A stretch of DNA of 64,000 nucleotides, from assembly GCA_947492575.1 (NCBI GenBank), contig CANLNK010000001.1, forward strand, positions 1 through 64,000. Reading direction: 5' to 3'. Each line of letters opens with the position of its first letter. Within the stretch, counting starts at the first letter, position 1. The notes under the pieces were generated by a model that saw nothing but the letters and a program-made list of their open reading frames with translations, was not told where the DNA came from and made no database searches. This document shows, one piece after another, positions 46,495 to 56,652 of this stretch. Both the position numbers and the translations under genes were made by a program. Source of the DNA: an uncultured Thalassotalea sp. Its GTDB lineage: Bacteria > Pseudomonadota > Gammaproteobacteria > Enterobacterales > Alteromonadaceae.

Positions 46495-47592
46495 ATGAAT
46501 TTTATTCAGGAATTGGCGTGGAATAATCGCCATATGGTACGCACAGCCAATGTGGTCGCGCAATTGGGTGACTGTACGGGCAAGAAAATGGCAGTGAGTA
46601 CACACTTAGATATTAAGATGCTCGCTTTTTATGAAGGTTATCTGCGCCAAGGTGGTGAATTGTTTGTGACCACCTGTAATCCAACAACAGTGCGAGATGA
46701 GGTTGTCGAATACTTAGTGTCATTAGGGGCCGAAGCTAATGCCCACAAAAACATGTCAGACAAAGCATGGCAGCAATCGCTACATGATGCGTTAGACTGG
46801 CAGCCATATTACCTTTGTGAATTCGGTGCGCAGTTGGGTAGCATTTACCACCAAGGGACGGGCAATAGCGTTATCGCAAGTCTGGAAGGTACTGGTTCTG
46901 GTGTATCAGCGCTAAAATCTATGGAGCTTAAGCATCCGGTATTTAATTGGGACGACCTGGACGCTAAAGAAGGCTTACATAACCGCCATATGGTGGGGTT
47001 AACGGCTTGGCAGGCGTTTATGGAACGTACTCACTTATCACTACATGAAAAGAAGGTATTGATCATTGGGTACGGTCTTGTAGGGCAGGGCTGTGCGTTT
47101 TCAGCCAAAGCCTTTGGTGGGCAAGTGATGGTGGCTGAGCGAGATCCATCACGTGCACTGCAGGCAGCTTATGACGGCTGGCATTGCGAGTCGCTAGAAG
47201 ATGCCATTACGCAGGCTGATGTAGTGGTGACAGCAACAGGTGTCGCAGGAGTACTTTCCGAGCAAATGTTAGCTAAGTTAAAAGCAGGTGCATTTGTGAT
47301 GAATGTCGGACATGTTAGTCATGAAATTAGACTCGATGCGATGACGGATTATCAGGTAAGTGAGCTCATGCCAGAAATTTTTGAATATCGCCATGGAGAT
47401 CATTTCTTCTATGCCCTATCAAATGGCGCAATGTTTAACTTAACGGCTGGCTATGGGGACAGTTTAAATGCGTTTGATGTTTCTTTAGCCTTGATGGCAG
47501 CGGGGGTTAAACACATTATTGAGCAAAGCGAGGCTTTTTCAGCGGGCATGCATATGTTGCCTGAAAAGGCATGGAAACCATTCTTAGCGTAA
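46495..47592 (+). CDS. SAH-hydrolase-like NAD-binding protein with altered active site
   Basis: The 365-residue protein aligns along its length with adenosylhomocysteinase: KMAVSTHLDIKMLAFYEGYL (ligand His region), SCN-like TTCNPTTVRDEV, IASLEGTGSGV (for EETTTGV), then KVLIIGYGLVGQGCAFSAKAFG (Rossmann loop, about 188-209), MNVGHVSHEI (for NIGHFDNEI). It is some 60-100 residues shorter than true enzymes. By alignment the catalytic Lys is kept (K158) and the neighbouring Asn (N163), but the conserved Asp next to it is His (H162). It may use a different nucleoside substrate or be a non-catalytic paralogue. ATG 46495 is used, with AGGA 8 bp upstream. Confidence 0.7.
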   Translation: MNFIQELAWNNRHMVRTANVVAQLGDCTGKKMAVSTHLDIKMLAFYEGYLRQGGELFVTTCNPTTVRDEVVEYLVSLGAEANAHKNMSDKAWQQSLHDALDWQPYYLCEFGAQLGSIYHQGTGNSVIASLEGTGSGVSALKSMELKHPVFNWDDLDAKEGLHNRHMVGLTAWQAFMERTHLSLHEKKVLIIGYGLVGQGCAFSAKAFGGQVMVAERDPSRALQAAYDGWHCESLEDAITQADVVVTATGVAGVLSEQMLAKLKAGAFVMNVGHVSHEIRLDAMTDYQVSELMPEIFEYRHGDHFFYALSNGAMFNLTAGYGDSLNAFDVSLALMAAGVKHIIEQSEAFSAGMHMLPEKAWKPFLA

Positions 47593-47763
47593 GTCGTCCT
47601 TATTTATTAATGCGTTGCACAATTGCTTTCGGCGATTGCCTTACGTGACTTGATGTACGTAGTTAGCCTTGTGTAAGCGAGTTAACGCCAATACTTGTCG
47701 GTTAACGTTTTAGCAAAGACTTATGTTGAGCAATATAAGTAGAGCACTTTTACTTGATCTGAG

Positions 47764-49749
47764 TTAACTGACAAGTAAGGGTTCAATGCTCTGTTGCGGC
47801 TTGGCTTCCTTGTCCGCGTAAGGCTTTGTTTCACAGTGTTTGTTGCTTAGTTCCGTTTTCGCCTCACTCGGCGTTTCTTGGAGGTGCTTAGCACTATGTT
47901 CAGCTGGCACAAAGCCAAGCGGTGCGTCAATCAGGAGCTGAATGATTTCTGAGACATTCTCATCTTTCATTGCATCAGTTAAGCGCGCTAGCAATCTGTG
48001 CACATCTGCCCAATTTATCGATATTTCGTTAGCAGTAAGAATACGCTCGTGATCTGTTTGTTGAGCATTGTCATCAATGAGCAATTCTTCAAATAACTTC
48101 TCGCCTGGGCGAAGACCCGAATAGTTAATTTCGATATCCCCTTGAGGGTTTTCGGCATCTTTAACCGTTAAACCCATTAAGTGGGTCATTTTTATCGCAA
48201 GGTCGACAATTTTTACGGGTTGACCCATGTCGAGGACAAACACATCACCGCCTTTACCCATAGCGCCTGCTTGAACAACCAGTTGAGCAGCTTCTGGAAT
48301 GGTCATGAAGTAGCGGATGATATCGGGGTGCGTTACTGTGATAGGGCCACCACGTTTAATTTGCTTTTTAAATAATGGGACAACTGAGCCTGAAGAGCCT
48401 AGTACATTGCCAAAGCGTACCATGACGAATCGCGTGTTGTGGTCGCGCTTGGCAAGACCTTGTAAAATAAGCTCTGCAAGACGTTTTGTTGCGCCCATCA
48501 CATTGGTTGGACGTACCGCTTTGTCTGTTGATATCAACACGAATGTCTCAACATCACAGAACACTGCAGCTTGTGCTATTTCAAATGTACCTAGAACATT
48601 GTTTGTGATACCAGCTACGACGTTCTGTTCAACCATAGGCACATGTTTGTAAGCAGCAGCATGATAGATAGTTTGTACCTTGTGTTGCTCAAAGATGCGG
48701 GTCATCAACATGCCGTTTTGTACATTACCTATAGTCGGAATAACGGGAATTTGTTGTTCGCTCTCAGCTTGTAGCTCTTTTAGTTCTTGGTTTATCTCGT
48801 AAAGGAAGGCTTCGCTGACATCAAGTAACACTAACTTGGCAGGTTGCTGACTTAATATTTGACGACACAGCTCTTTACCAATAGAGCCGCCAGCTCCTGA
48901 AACTAAAACAACTTTGTCTACGATATTGGCTTGTAATAACTCCGGGATCGGTTCGACAGGCTTTCTACCAAGCAGTTCATCGATAGACACTTCACGTAAC
49001 TCATCGATACGCTTTTTACCTGAAACTATATCGTACATAGATGGTACGGTTAATAGTTCAAGCGCAAAAGGTTCCAAACGTTGGACAATCCCCGTCATAC
49101 GTTCAGCACTAATATTTTCAACGGCAATTAGCACTTTAAAGTGTTGATATTTAGCAATCAGCGAATCAACACCGTCCAGCCCAAAAATCTTGATTCCGAA
49201 GATACTGCGGCCGTGATAACGCTTTTTTTCATCGAGTATGGCGAGTACTTGATATTTCTTACCTTGGCTCAACACGTTGGCAAGTTGGGTACCTGTTGTA
49301 CCAGCACCATAGATAACAACGCCTTCACGCTCATCAAATAAACGTTCACCAACAAGTAAACCGACGAGTAATCGTGCACCTGCAATCGGTAGCGATGACA
49401 ACACTAGAAATGAAAATGGAATAGAGCGAGGTAAAAACGCATCCACTAGCTGTGCAGAAAAATAGCAAACTATAGCGGCGGCTGACAGAATTGTTATAAC
49501 TTTCAGTGATGCTTTGGCATTGAAATAACGGGTTACTGAAGAGTAAACGTCAAATAGGTAAAAGCAAAGCAAAGTAAACGCACTGGTTATAACAAAAACC
49601 GCCAGCTCTGCAATTGAAAAAGAGATAATGTCACCACCTAAGCGTAAGAAATAGGAGATGAAAAATGCAAAGGACAAGGCGGCTAAGTCAAAGCTTAACG
49701 CGATTAATAATTTAAACTTGCTTGGAATAAGATCAATGCGTCTGATCAT
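47764..49749 (-). CDS. Membrane NDP-sugar 4,6-dehydratase (PglF/WbpM/FlaA1-like)
   Basis: The 661-residue protein has about four N-terminal membrane helices (10-115), a first Rossmann-like region (VVIYGAGTTGTQLANVL) and a second SDR domain (about 275-580): VSGAGGSIGKELCRQI (NAD loop) and STDKAVRPTNVMGATKR, where Met replaces the usual Tyr of the SxxK type, as in PglF and WbpM. It would convert UDP-GlcNAc to the 4-keto-6-deoxy sugar, the first step to UDP-diNAc-bacillosamine or QuiNAc. The tail beyond about 610 is low-complexity. It lies at the downstream end of the polysaccharide cluster, separated by 168 bases from the aminotransferase. Confidence 0.9.
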   Translation of the reverse strand: MIRRIDLIPSKFKLLIALSFDLAALSFAFFISYFLRLGGDIISFSIAELAVFVITSAFTLLCFYLFDVYSSVTRYFNAKASLKVITILSAAAIVCYFSAQLVDAFLPRSIPFSFLVLSSLPIAGARLLVGLLVGERLFDEREGVVIYGAGTTGTQLANVLSQGKKYQVLAILDEKKRYHGRSIFGIKIFGLDGVDSLIAKYQHFKVLIAVENISAERMTGIVQRLEPFALELLTVPSMYDIVSGKKRIDELREVSIDELLGRKPVEPIPELLQANIVDKVVLVSGAGGSIGKELCRQILSQQPAKLVLLDVSEAFLYEINQELKELQAESEQQIPVIPTIGNVQNGMLMTRIFEQHKVQTIYHAAAYKHVPMVEQNVVAGITNNVLGTFEIAQAAVFCDVETFVLISTDKAVRPTNVMGATKRLAELILQGLAKRDHNTRFVMVRFGNVLGSSGSVVPLFKKQIKRGGPITVTHPDIIRYFMTIPEAAQLVVQAGAMGKGGDVFVLDMGQPVKIVDLAIKMTHLMGLTVKDAENPQGDIEINYSGLRPGEKLFEELLIDDNAQQTDHERILTANEISINWADVHRLLARLTDAMKDENVSEIIQLLIDAPLGFVPAEHSAKHLQETPSEAKTELSNKHCETKPYADKEAKPQQSIEPLLVS

Positions 49750-49917
49750 TAAACTAACACCTTGAAACGAATATGTTACAGCGAATACCTAAAAGTGACG
49801 ACTTTCTACTCAACATCCTTATCACTGTTTTTTGTTCGACTATCTAGGTGCTTTTGTACCTCTGTTCATATTACAAGCTTTCAAATTAAAGTCACGAAAT
49901 ATTTGTTTACATCTCGT

Positions 49918-51096
49918 TTACACTGGTGAAATTAAATTATCAATATGCTCAATGGTTTGGCATGTTTTGTTAATTTCTTTTTGCAAAAGTGTAGGGTGTA
50001 CAAGGAACATTAAACTTGTATCACCGAGTTGTTTTGCGTTGGTTAAACTTTCTTCAGGCCTTAGACCGGTTCCATCAAATGCTTTTTCTTGATAGACCTC
50101 AGAACAACTGCCTGAGTAACAAGGCACACCGAGTTCGATAAATTGATCGACAATTTTGTCTCGACTCCAGCCAACAGGAAGCTTTTCAGGAATAACTTGT
50201 ACATAACACTTATAGTAAGCATGCTGAATATTTTCTGGCGGAACAAATACCTCAATCCAAGACACTTTTTCACAAGCCGCTAAAATTTGCGTAGCGTATG
50301 ATGCTCGCTTCACTTGCCACTCAGGCATGAGAGCAGTTTGAATGCGTCCGATAGCAGATTGCATTTCGGTTAATCGCCAATTGGTACCAAACGACTCATG
50401 TAGCCACCGATAACCTGGCGGGTGCTCTTTTTCGTATACTGCATGATATGACTTACCGTGATCTTTAAATGCCCAGGCTTTGCGCCACAGCGATTCGTCA
50501 TTGGTAGTTAACATGCCACCTTCACCACCCGTGGTCATTATTTTGTCCTGACAAAAAGACCAACAGCCTACATCACCAATACTGCCAACGGAGCGCCCTT
50601 TGTATTTAGCACCGTGTGCTTGTGCGCAGTCTTCAATGACATATAAATCGTTAGCTTTGGCCAGTTCCATGATGCCATCCATATCGCATGGCCATCCCGC
50701 TAGGTGGACACAAATAATGGCTTTCGACCGTTCACTTAATACTGGGGTAATTGTTTCTCGGGTAATGTTTTGACTCGCCAGATCAACATCTGCAAATATC
50801 GGCGTTGCACCTGCATTGATGATGCAGCTAATGGATGCAATAAACGTTCTTGGCGTCACGATAACTTCATCGCCTTCGCCAATACCTAAAGCGTGTAGGG
50901 CTAAATCTAAAGCGAGCGTACCGTTGGCGACTGCAACGGCATAATTGGTGTCAGCAAAGTTAGCAAATTCTCGCTCAAAGGCGCGTCCTTCGGTGCCTGT
51001 CCAGTAATTTACCTTATTTGACAAAAGCACGCGCTGAACCGCATCGGCTTCGTCTTGTGTAAACGATGGCCAAGGTGAAAAAGGCGTATTTAACAT
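49918..51096 (-). CDS. DegT/DnrJ-type sugar aminotransferase (PglE-like)
   Basis: A PLP enzyme of the DegT/DnrJ/EryC1 family (392 residues) that would put an amino group on the 4-keto sugar made by the WbpM-like protein. TGTEGRAFEREFA and VANGTLALDLALHAL (near 60), VIEDCAQAHGA and the Schiff-base Lys in CWSFCQDKIMTTGGEGGML are visible. The start overlaps the acetyltransferase gene by 7 bp. The gene order acetyltransferase-aminotransferase-dehydratase points to bacillosamine-type sugar synthesis. Confidence 0.9.
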   Translation of the reverse strand: MLNTPFSPWPSFTQDEADAVQRVLLSNKVNYWTGTEGRAFEREFANFADTNYAVAVANGTLALDLALHALGIGEGDEVIVTPRTFIASISCIINAGATPIFADVDLASQNITRETITPVLSERSKAIICVHLAGWPCDMDGIMELAKANDLYVIEDCAQAHGAKYKGRSVGSIGDVGCWSFCQDKIMTTGGEGGMLTTNDESLWRKAWAFKDHGKSYHAVYEKEHPPGYRWLHESFGTNWRLTEMQSAIGRIQTALMPEWQVKRASYATQILAACEKVSWIEVFVPPENIQHAYYKCYVQVIPEKLPVGWSRDKIVDQFIELGVPCYSGSCSEVYQEKAFDGTGLRPEESLTNAKQLGDTSLMFLVHPTLLQKEINKTCQTIEHIDNLISPV

Positions 51097-51749
51097 TTTG
51101 TCTCCACTGCTGGTAAAGTTTTTAGAGGCTTTGCGGGATTACCGGCGAAAATGGCATTCTCAGGAATATCTTTCGTTTGCACCCCGCCCATGCCAAGCAT
51201 GCCACCTTTGGCAATAGTAAGACCTTGTCGAATCGCTGCACCTGTGCCTACTTCACTATAATCAGAGAGGGTCACGTTACCTGAAATGGCAACCATCGGC
51301 GCTAGAGTCACGAAATCACCAAGGGTGCTTTCGTGGCCTATGGTGTCAGATAAATTAAGGATGGTATGGCGACCAATGGCGATTTCAACAGTGAGGATGC
51401 AGCCTGCGCAGATAATTGAGCCTTCACCAATTGAGACACTATCTGACTTGATTACATTAGGGTGAACTAATGTCGCAAACTTGGGTGTTGCGGCACCTTG
51501 TGATGCGTTGAGCATTTTTTGATACACCAAGTGACGAATGCGAGGAGAACCGATTGCGAGAATAAACTGGCAATCTTGATACGCTGTCCATGTATCGACA
51601 GAGCCGAGTACTTCGATGCCCATGGCTTCTTGACCGTGCATATCAGCGTTGTCATCCAGTATGCCAACAACCTGATAGCCGCAGTCTTGCGCTAACCAGA
51701 CAACTTCTTTGGCAAAGCCGCCGCCGCCAATGACAATAAGTTTATTCAT
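51090..51749 (-). CDS. Sugar O/N-acetyltransferase (PglD/NeuD-like)
   Basis: The 219-residue protein has an N-terminal Rossmann-like domain (VIGGGGFAKEVVWLAQD) and a C-terminal left-handed beta helix built from hexapeptide repeats (about 95-200: IGEGSIICAGCILTVEIAIG and following). PglD uses acetyl-CoA to acetylate the 4-amino group of UDP-4-amino sugar. Start and stop overlap both neighbours (1 bp with the sugar transferase gene, 7 bp with the aminotransferase gene), so coupling is tight. Confidence 0.9.
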   Translation of the reverse strand: MNKLIVIGGGGFAKEVVWLAQDCGYQVVGILDDNADMHGQEAMGIEVLGSVDTWTAYQDCQFILAIGSPRIRHLVYQKMLNASQGAATPKFATLVHPNVIKSDSVSIGEGSIICAGCILTVEIAIGRHTILNLSDTIGHESTLGDFVTLAPMVAISGNVTLSDYSEVGTGAAIRQGLTIAKGGMLGMGGVQTKDIPENAIFAGNPAKPLKTLPAVETKC

Positions 51750-52339
51750 TATTCGTTTCCTGTGAATTTGCTCATGGTTGCTTGTCCTTCCGCAGAAATA
51801 TCACTGCGTTTTAGTACTTTGACCACGGTAAGTAAGAGAATTTTGATATCAAGCAAGAATGACTGGTGTTCGACGTACCAAACATCTAATGCGAATTTTT
51901 TTTGCCATGTTAACGCGTTTCGACCGTTAACTTGTGCCCAGCCGGTAATACCTGGCCTAACATTATGTCGCTTTGCTTGTTCGTTTGAATATAAAGGCAA
52001 GTATTCAACCAGTAAAGGTCTCGGTCCGACGAGGCTCATATGCCCAATGAGCACGTTCCATAACCCCGGCAATTCGTCTAGGCTAGAAGCGCGTAAGAAC
52101 TTTCCAAATGAGGTCAGACGCTGGCTATCTGGTAGTAAATTTCCTTGCGAATCGGTTTCACTGGTCATTGACCGAAATTTATACATTTTAAAAATCTTTC
52201 CATGTAAACCAGGACGGGCTTGGCTAAACAACACGGGCGAGCCCAGTTTAATGCGCACCAACAAAGCAGTCACAAGAATGACTGGGCTTAATGCTAGCAA
52301 TAAGGTAAATGCGACTAGGAAATCAAATAATCTTTTCAT
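51749..52339 (-). CDS. Initiating phosphoglycosyltransferase (PglC-like)
   Basis: A monotopic phosphoglycosyltransferase of 196 residues: one N-terminal reentrant helix ([20 protein letters not shown]), then [33 protein letters not shown] (catalytic Asp-Glu) and [28 protein letters not shown]. It transfers the first sugar-phosphate to undecaprenyl phosphate. The short form without extra helices matches PglC rather than the polyisoprenyl WcaJ/WbaP type. It overlaps the upstream glycosyltransferase gene by 17 bp. Confidence 0.92.
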   Translation of the reverse strand: MKRLFDFLVAFTLLLALSPVILVTALLVRIKLGSPVLFSQARPGLHGKIFKMYKFRSMTSETDSQGNLLPDSQRLTSFGKFLRASSLDELPGLWNVLIGHMSLVGPRPLLVEYLPLYSNEQAKRHNVRPGITGWAQVNGRNALTWQKKFALDVWYVEHQSFLLDIKILLLTVVKVLKRSDISAEGQATMSKFTGNE

Positions 52340-53552
52340 TTACATCCCTCGATTTGCTTTCTTCTGTTGATTTACCACTAGCACGTTTATTTCGTTCCTC
52401 GGTTGTAAGGTTGTTGTTATTTTTAAAGGTGTCATCAAGCTTAAGCTGCGCGTGATAATACGCAATAAAGGCATTGATAAGGTGCTCTTCGTCAAAGTCT
52501 GCAACGACTCGCTGGTAAGCTTGTTCACTGAGTGTTTTTGCCAATTCTGGTGAGTCAATCAGTTGCTGCATTAGATTCGCTAGTGCCTCAACATTCTTAA
52601 CTTGATGCAATAATCCCGAGTGTTGGTCTTCTACTGCATCCGATAAACCGTAAATATTCGAGGCTATGGCTGGTAATTTGCAAGCGGCAGCTTCAATAAT
52701 GACATTGCCAAAGCCTTCTCGATGACTTGGCAATACTAAACAATCAGCCATGCTGTAAAAGTCACTTATGTTGCGCTGAAACCCGAGAAATTCCATGTTA
52801 CTTTGTTGGCTTATTTTCGTTGAAAACTCTTCTTCATCGGCACCGATAAATAGCAACTTCATAGGGCGATTAGCTGTTAAACTGTTAAAGGCTGTTAGCA
52901 ACTCGGGAATGCCTTTTTCTCGATTTAACCTACCCACGAATAGAAACACAAAGGTTGCCTCGTCTATGCCTAAATTAGCTCTTAATTGACGGCGAGCCTC
53001 AGAATTATGCTGAAACTTCTCAAGGTTTACACCTGAAATAGAGCCCTTTGCCAACACCGTGCACTTGAGCGCTGTAGTAATGCAATTGTTGATTAAGAAT
53101 TGACGCTGTGATGGGCTGTCAGCCAAGCATGCAGTAGTGAGTGATGCGAATAATTTATCTAATAATTTGAGTAGGGTGCGTTTTATACCTGTTTTGGTTG
53201 CCCACACTTGACCTGTAAACGTGTGGAACCTTGCTGGAACTCGAGCACAGAAGGCGGCAATTTGCGTGACCAGTCCTGCTTTAGGTGTTACCGAGTGCAC
53301 GACATCAAATTGTTCTCTTCGAATGAGTTGCCAAAGTTTAAATAGCGACGAAATGTCTTTGAAAATACTTGGCTTTCGGGCTATTTTAAGGTCGTGTAAG
53401 GTCACATCAGCGTTTACTTTATCGACACTAATACGCCCTTCAAGTGATGTTGCAAAGTGAACTTCATGCTCGTCAGTTAGCCTATTGAGGTAGCCACTTA
53501 AAAATGCAGATGCTGTCTCAGGTACAGCGGTTACAAACAATACCTTTTTCAA
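52323..53552 (-). CDS. GT4-type glycosyltransferase
   Basis: The 409-residue GT-B fold enzyme has the retaining GT4 pattern: [21 protein letters not shown] at the start, [20 protein letters not shown] (donor site) and [21 protein letters not shown] (EX7E motif). It likely adds the second sugar to the undecaprenyl-linked repeat, as PglA does, given its place beside the PglC-like gene; linkage and donor are not readable. It overlaps the GT2 gene by 4 bp. Confidence 0.85.
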   Translation of the reverse strand: MKKVLFVTAVPETASAFLSGYLNRLTDEHEVHFATSLEGRISVDKVNADVTLHDLKIARKPSIFKDISSLFKLWQLIRREQFDVVHSVTPKAGLVTQIAAFCARVPARFHTFTGQVWATKTGIKRTLLKLLDKLFASLTTACLADSPSQRQFLINNCITTALKCTVLAKGSISGVNLEKFQHNSEARRQLRANLGIDEATFVFLFVGRLNREKGIPELLTAFNSLTANRPMKLLFIGADEEEFSTKISQQSNMEFLGFQRNISDFYSMADCLVLPSHREGFGNVIIEAAACKLPAIASNIYGLSDAVEDQHSGLLHQVKNVEALANLMQQLIDSPELAKTLSEQAYQRVVADFDEEHLINAFIAYYHAQLKLDDTFKNNNNLTTEERNKRASGKSTEESKSRDVNEKII

Positions 53553-54430
53553 TTAACACCTCTTAATTGGTCGAGTTTATGCTGAAGGGCGACAAGTGAT
53601 TCATTGCTTTGCTGTGTATTTTTATTTCGTAATTTAAGTAACCATGTGGCGTTAGCAGAAATATTCAGTAGGTAAACCGTTGCTATTTTAAGCCCCATTA
53701 ACGCGGTAAACTTTACTTTTTGTAGCAAGGCTAAGTGTTGAAAATACTGCTGCTTTACTAATGAATACTGGTTCTTATAAGCGGTGATCGCCTTCGCTGA
53801 CGAAACACTACTTTGTTCCCGGTAGTAATAAAGTGGTTGAGGTAAGAAGCCAACGTCAAGATCCTTATTCAACGCAGCATCTATCCATAGTTGGTAATCC
53901 TCCATGAGCTTAGCCGACTCATTATATGGGTTGCGTTGATACCAAGTTTTCCTTGCCATAATCGTTGCGTGCGCAATATGACTTCGACCAAATATCGCTT
54001 CGATGGCGTCAATTGTCGTCGCTTGCGATATTGGCGGTAAACGATAGCCAATGACTTTTCCTTCATCAGTCATCGAACATAACCCAGTAGACACTAAATT
54101 TGCGTTTTGATGTTTATCCAAATACTTCACTTGCTGTTCTATGCGGGTTGGGCAAATTAAGTCATCTGCATCCATTCGTGCTAAATATTCGCCTGATGAA
54201 AGCACGATGAGTTGGTTAAGTCGTGCTGGCAACCCGAGATTTCGGCCATCATTAATGATGCGAATCCTCGCATCATTAAAAGACTCTGCAATTGCCAACG
54301 AATTGTCTGACGAGCCATCATTTAGCAATATGAGCTCAAAATCTTGAAAAGACTGCTGCAAAACGGACGTGATAGTTTCTCTGAATACTTCGCCAGGGTT
54401 ATAAAATGGAATACCAATACTAACTTTCAT
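53549..54430 (-). CDS. GT2 family glycosyltransferase
   Basis: The 293-residue inverting GT-A enzyme has VSIGIPFYNPGEVFRETITSV, DFELILLNDGSSDNS and YLARMDADDLICPTRIE (DxD). The C-terminal part has a hydrophobic stretch (about 245-262) that may lie on the membrane. The acceptor is the growing repeat unit; donor is unknown. Confidence 0.87.
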   Translation of the reverse strand: MKVSIGIPFYNPGEVFRETITSVLQQSFQDFELILLNDGSSDNSLAIAESFNDARIRIINDGRNLGLPARLNQLIVLSSGEYLARMDADDLICPTRIEQQVKYLDKHQNANLVSTGLCSMTDEGKVIGYRLPPISQATTIDAIEAIFGRSHIAHATIMARKTWYQRNPYNESAKLMEDYQLWIDAALNKDLDVGFLPQPLYYYREQSSVSSAKAITAYKNQYSLVKQQYFQHLALLQKVKFTALMGLKIATVYLLNISANATWLLKLRNKNTQQSNESLVALQHKLDQLRGVN

Positions 54431-55510
54431 CTAGAGTCCTAAAATCGGGTTAAAGCGATAGGGGGTTAAATTACTAAACGTTGACATAGTCATGAAGAAA
54501 TACGCCATCATCAGAGCGCATCCTGCAAACATTAATATTAATCGGGTTTGCGTATCACGGAAGCTATAGATAGTTAAGGGCAATAGGAACATATTGAGCT
54601 GAGTAAAATATACACTCAATCGCAAAAAGCCAGAGGGATCGATTCTTAAGATAATGGAAATGACGCTCACCAAAACACCTAAGAAATAAAGTGCAAGTAG
54701 CACGTCAAATTGCCTATTGGCGAGGGCTTTTGTATTGGTCATACGGACCATAAAGAACCAAGCAAACAAAGCAACATTGAACATTGAAACGATCACACCG
54801 CCACTGGCCGAACGTTTAGTGCCATATTCTGAATAACGGCTATCAATGTCTGACGCAATAGAAATGAAGGTTTGAAAGAAAACAATAAAAACTAAAAATG
54901 CAAAAAGTATCAGCGCTATCTTGCGAGGCTTAATTTTCCCTCGAAACATAAAGTAGAGTGGTAAACACAAGATCATCGACTTATGGAACATAAAGCCAAT
55001 TAAAATCGAGACTAAATACTTCACTGGTTGTTCTTTGATGATGAAAATCGTGGAGATAATAAAGATGGCAATAGATATCGCTTGTCGGTTCCCGTTGAGT
55101 TGGAAATAAAATGGGCCGATAAACAGCAAAGTAAATAAAGAAAGCGTTTTTAAATTGAATTGTTTGATTGCATAGAAATAACACGCAGCGACAATGCACG
55201 CCGATAATGTAAATAGCGCATAGTAATTATTTGTCCATAGATGGCCGATTGCACTTAATGACCAATAGCCCAATTCACCATGCCCTTCAGCGAAGCTCAT
55301 CGCGTCTTTAAAGGTTTTGATATTGTCAAAGAAGTAAACGTAAGATCCTGAATCTGTACCTATTCGCTTATATTTAAAACCTGCAATTACAATAAGAGGA
55401 ATGGCGCTAAGTAATAAAAATAAATAGCGGGCGCTATTGCTGAGTTTCTGTTTATAACCCACATAAAACAGGGCAAGAGCAATAAAGTTGGCAATAAAGT
55501 AAGGCAACAT
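54431..55510 (-). CDS. EpsG/Wzy-like polysaccharide polymerase
   Basis: The 359-residue, multi-pass membrane protein has about ten hydrophobic segments and the EpsG-type segment RIGTDSGSYVYFFDN near 50 and FQLNGNRQAISIAIFIIS near 135 (N-R-Q-A-I-S). It would polymerise flipped repeat units at the periplasmic face. It is adjacent to the GT2 gene with no gap. Sequence similarity in Wzy proteins is low, so context and topology carry the call. Confidence 0.8.
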   Translation of the reverse strand: MLPYFIANFIALALFYVGYKQKLSNSARYLFLLLSAIPLIVIAGFKYKRIGTDSGSYVYFFDNIKTFKDAMSFAEGHGELGYWSLSAIGHLWTNNYYALFTLSACIVAACYFYAIKQFNLKTLSLFTLLFIGPFYFQLNGNRQAISIAIFIISTIFIIKEQPVKYLVSILIGFMFHKSMILCLPLYFMFRGKIKPRKIALILFAFLVFIVFFQTFISIASDIDSRYSEYGTKRSASGGVIVSMFNVALFAWFFMVRMTNTKALANRQFDVLLALYFLGVLVSVISIILRIDPSGFLRLSVYFTQLNMFLLPLTIYSFRDTQTRLILMFAGCALMMAYFFMTMSTFSNLTPYRFNPILGL

Positions 55511-55516
55511 CTATCA

Positions 55517-56647
55517 CTACTCTTTGAATTTGTCTGTTGAGTGCAGTTGCACCGATGATTCTACAGAGGCGTTTTTTATCGTAGGGGGTTGGTAAAGCGC
55601 TAAATATCCATCAACCATTTGTTTGTCAGATAAGCTTTTTGCAAAGCGGGTAGAAAGCAATGAACGGTCTACATCGATCAATAGCGCTGAGGTAGATAGC
55701 TGATTGATTGCACTGGCAAAACTGTCGTAATCAAAGTCGAAAAGAGCAACTCCCACATCCATGCAGTCGGCAATTTCTTGGTGTGGTTCGATATTGGATA
55801 ATATGCAAGGTACGCCGTGTGCTAGTAGCTCTATAACTGCCATAGGAAGGCCCTCAGCCAGAGAGGGATTTGCAAAGATTGCGTTGCTGGGCATTTGAGC
55901 GGCAAAGCTGTCATTAAAACCCAAAAAGTTAATATGTGCTGACTGCGTTTTTTTTAGGGCTGATTCCAGTTCGCCTTCCCCATAAATGTGGAGAGATAGC
56001 GTTTGTTGATGGTGTTGATTAAAGCGAGTGACACAATCAATGAGAAACTGCACGTTTTTTCGCTTAATTAACCGTCCGGCAAATACTAAGGTCAACCCTG
56101 GTGTTTCAGTACTGGGGCTTTGTTCATTTAATATGTTTTCAGTAGTTTGCTGCGGTACACCGTTTCGCACTATTTGACTCGAAAATGGTAACGTCGATTG
56201 AACGCTCTTAGACACTACAGCTCTATTTGGAATAAATTGTAACGCTAAAAAGTGAAGCGAAGTATAAAGCTTTGCTTTTAGTCTTGGATATTCCATCGCG
56301 TAGTCTTGTTTAATATCGCAATGGACGGTTGAAACTCGAAGGCTGGGTACCCAAATGGCAATTAACGCTGAGACAATATCGGGTATCAATCCGTGACTGT
56401 GTACTACCTCAATATTTTTCGCTTTTATATAGGCAACTAGTCTCCTGATTGCGCGAAAGTTAACGCCGCCAAGTGATAGATAATTTATATGCTGCTTTGA
56501 AAGCAAATTGTCATGGCTGTCATCTTTTCCTAAAAATGTCGCGATCGTAATATCATGTGCCTGCATTGCAGGGTGCGAAATGATGGTTGCGACGACATTC
56601 GACGGTCCTGCATTCACCAATTTGGGTAGTAAGTAGAGAATATGCAT
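55517..56647 (-). CDS. GT4-type glycosyltransferase
   Basis: The 376-residue GT-B protein shows LYLLPKLVNAGPSNVVATII, VVHSHGLIPDIVSAL, TLVFAGRLIKRKNVQFLIDCV and NPSLAEGLPMAVIELLAHG (EX7E-like). It belongs to the retaining GT4 group. It is the second GT4 enzyme of the cluster and likely adds an inner sugar. It has short gaps (5-6 bp) to both neighbours. Confidence 0.85.
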   Translation of the reverse strand: MHILYLLPKLVNAGPSNVVATIISHPAMQAHDITIATFLGKDDSHDNLLSKQHINYLSLGGVNFRAIRRLVAYIKAKNIEVVHSHGLIPDIVSALIAIWVPSLRVSTVHCDIKQDYAMEYPRLKAKLYTSLHFLALQFIPNRAVVSKSVQSTLPFSSQIVRNGVPQQTTENILNEQSPSTETPGLTLVFAGRLIKRKNVQFLIDCVTRFNQHHQQTLSLHIYGEGELESALKKTQSAHINFLGFNDSFAAQMPSNAIFANPSLAEGLPMAVIELLAHGVPCILSNIEPHQEIADCMDVGVALFDFDYDSFASAINQLSTSALLIDVDRSLLSTRFAKSLSDKQMVDGYLALYQPPTIKNASVESSVQLHSTDKFKE

Positions 56648-56652
56648 ATTCG

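Noticed and set aside
51762-52370. 202-residue plus-strand ORF opposite the PglC-like gene
   Set aside because: It is antisense to a clear phosphoglycosyltransferase; composition is Ser/Asn/Thr-rich without motifs, as expected from a shadow frame.
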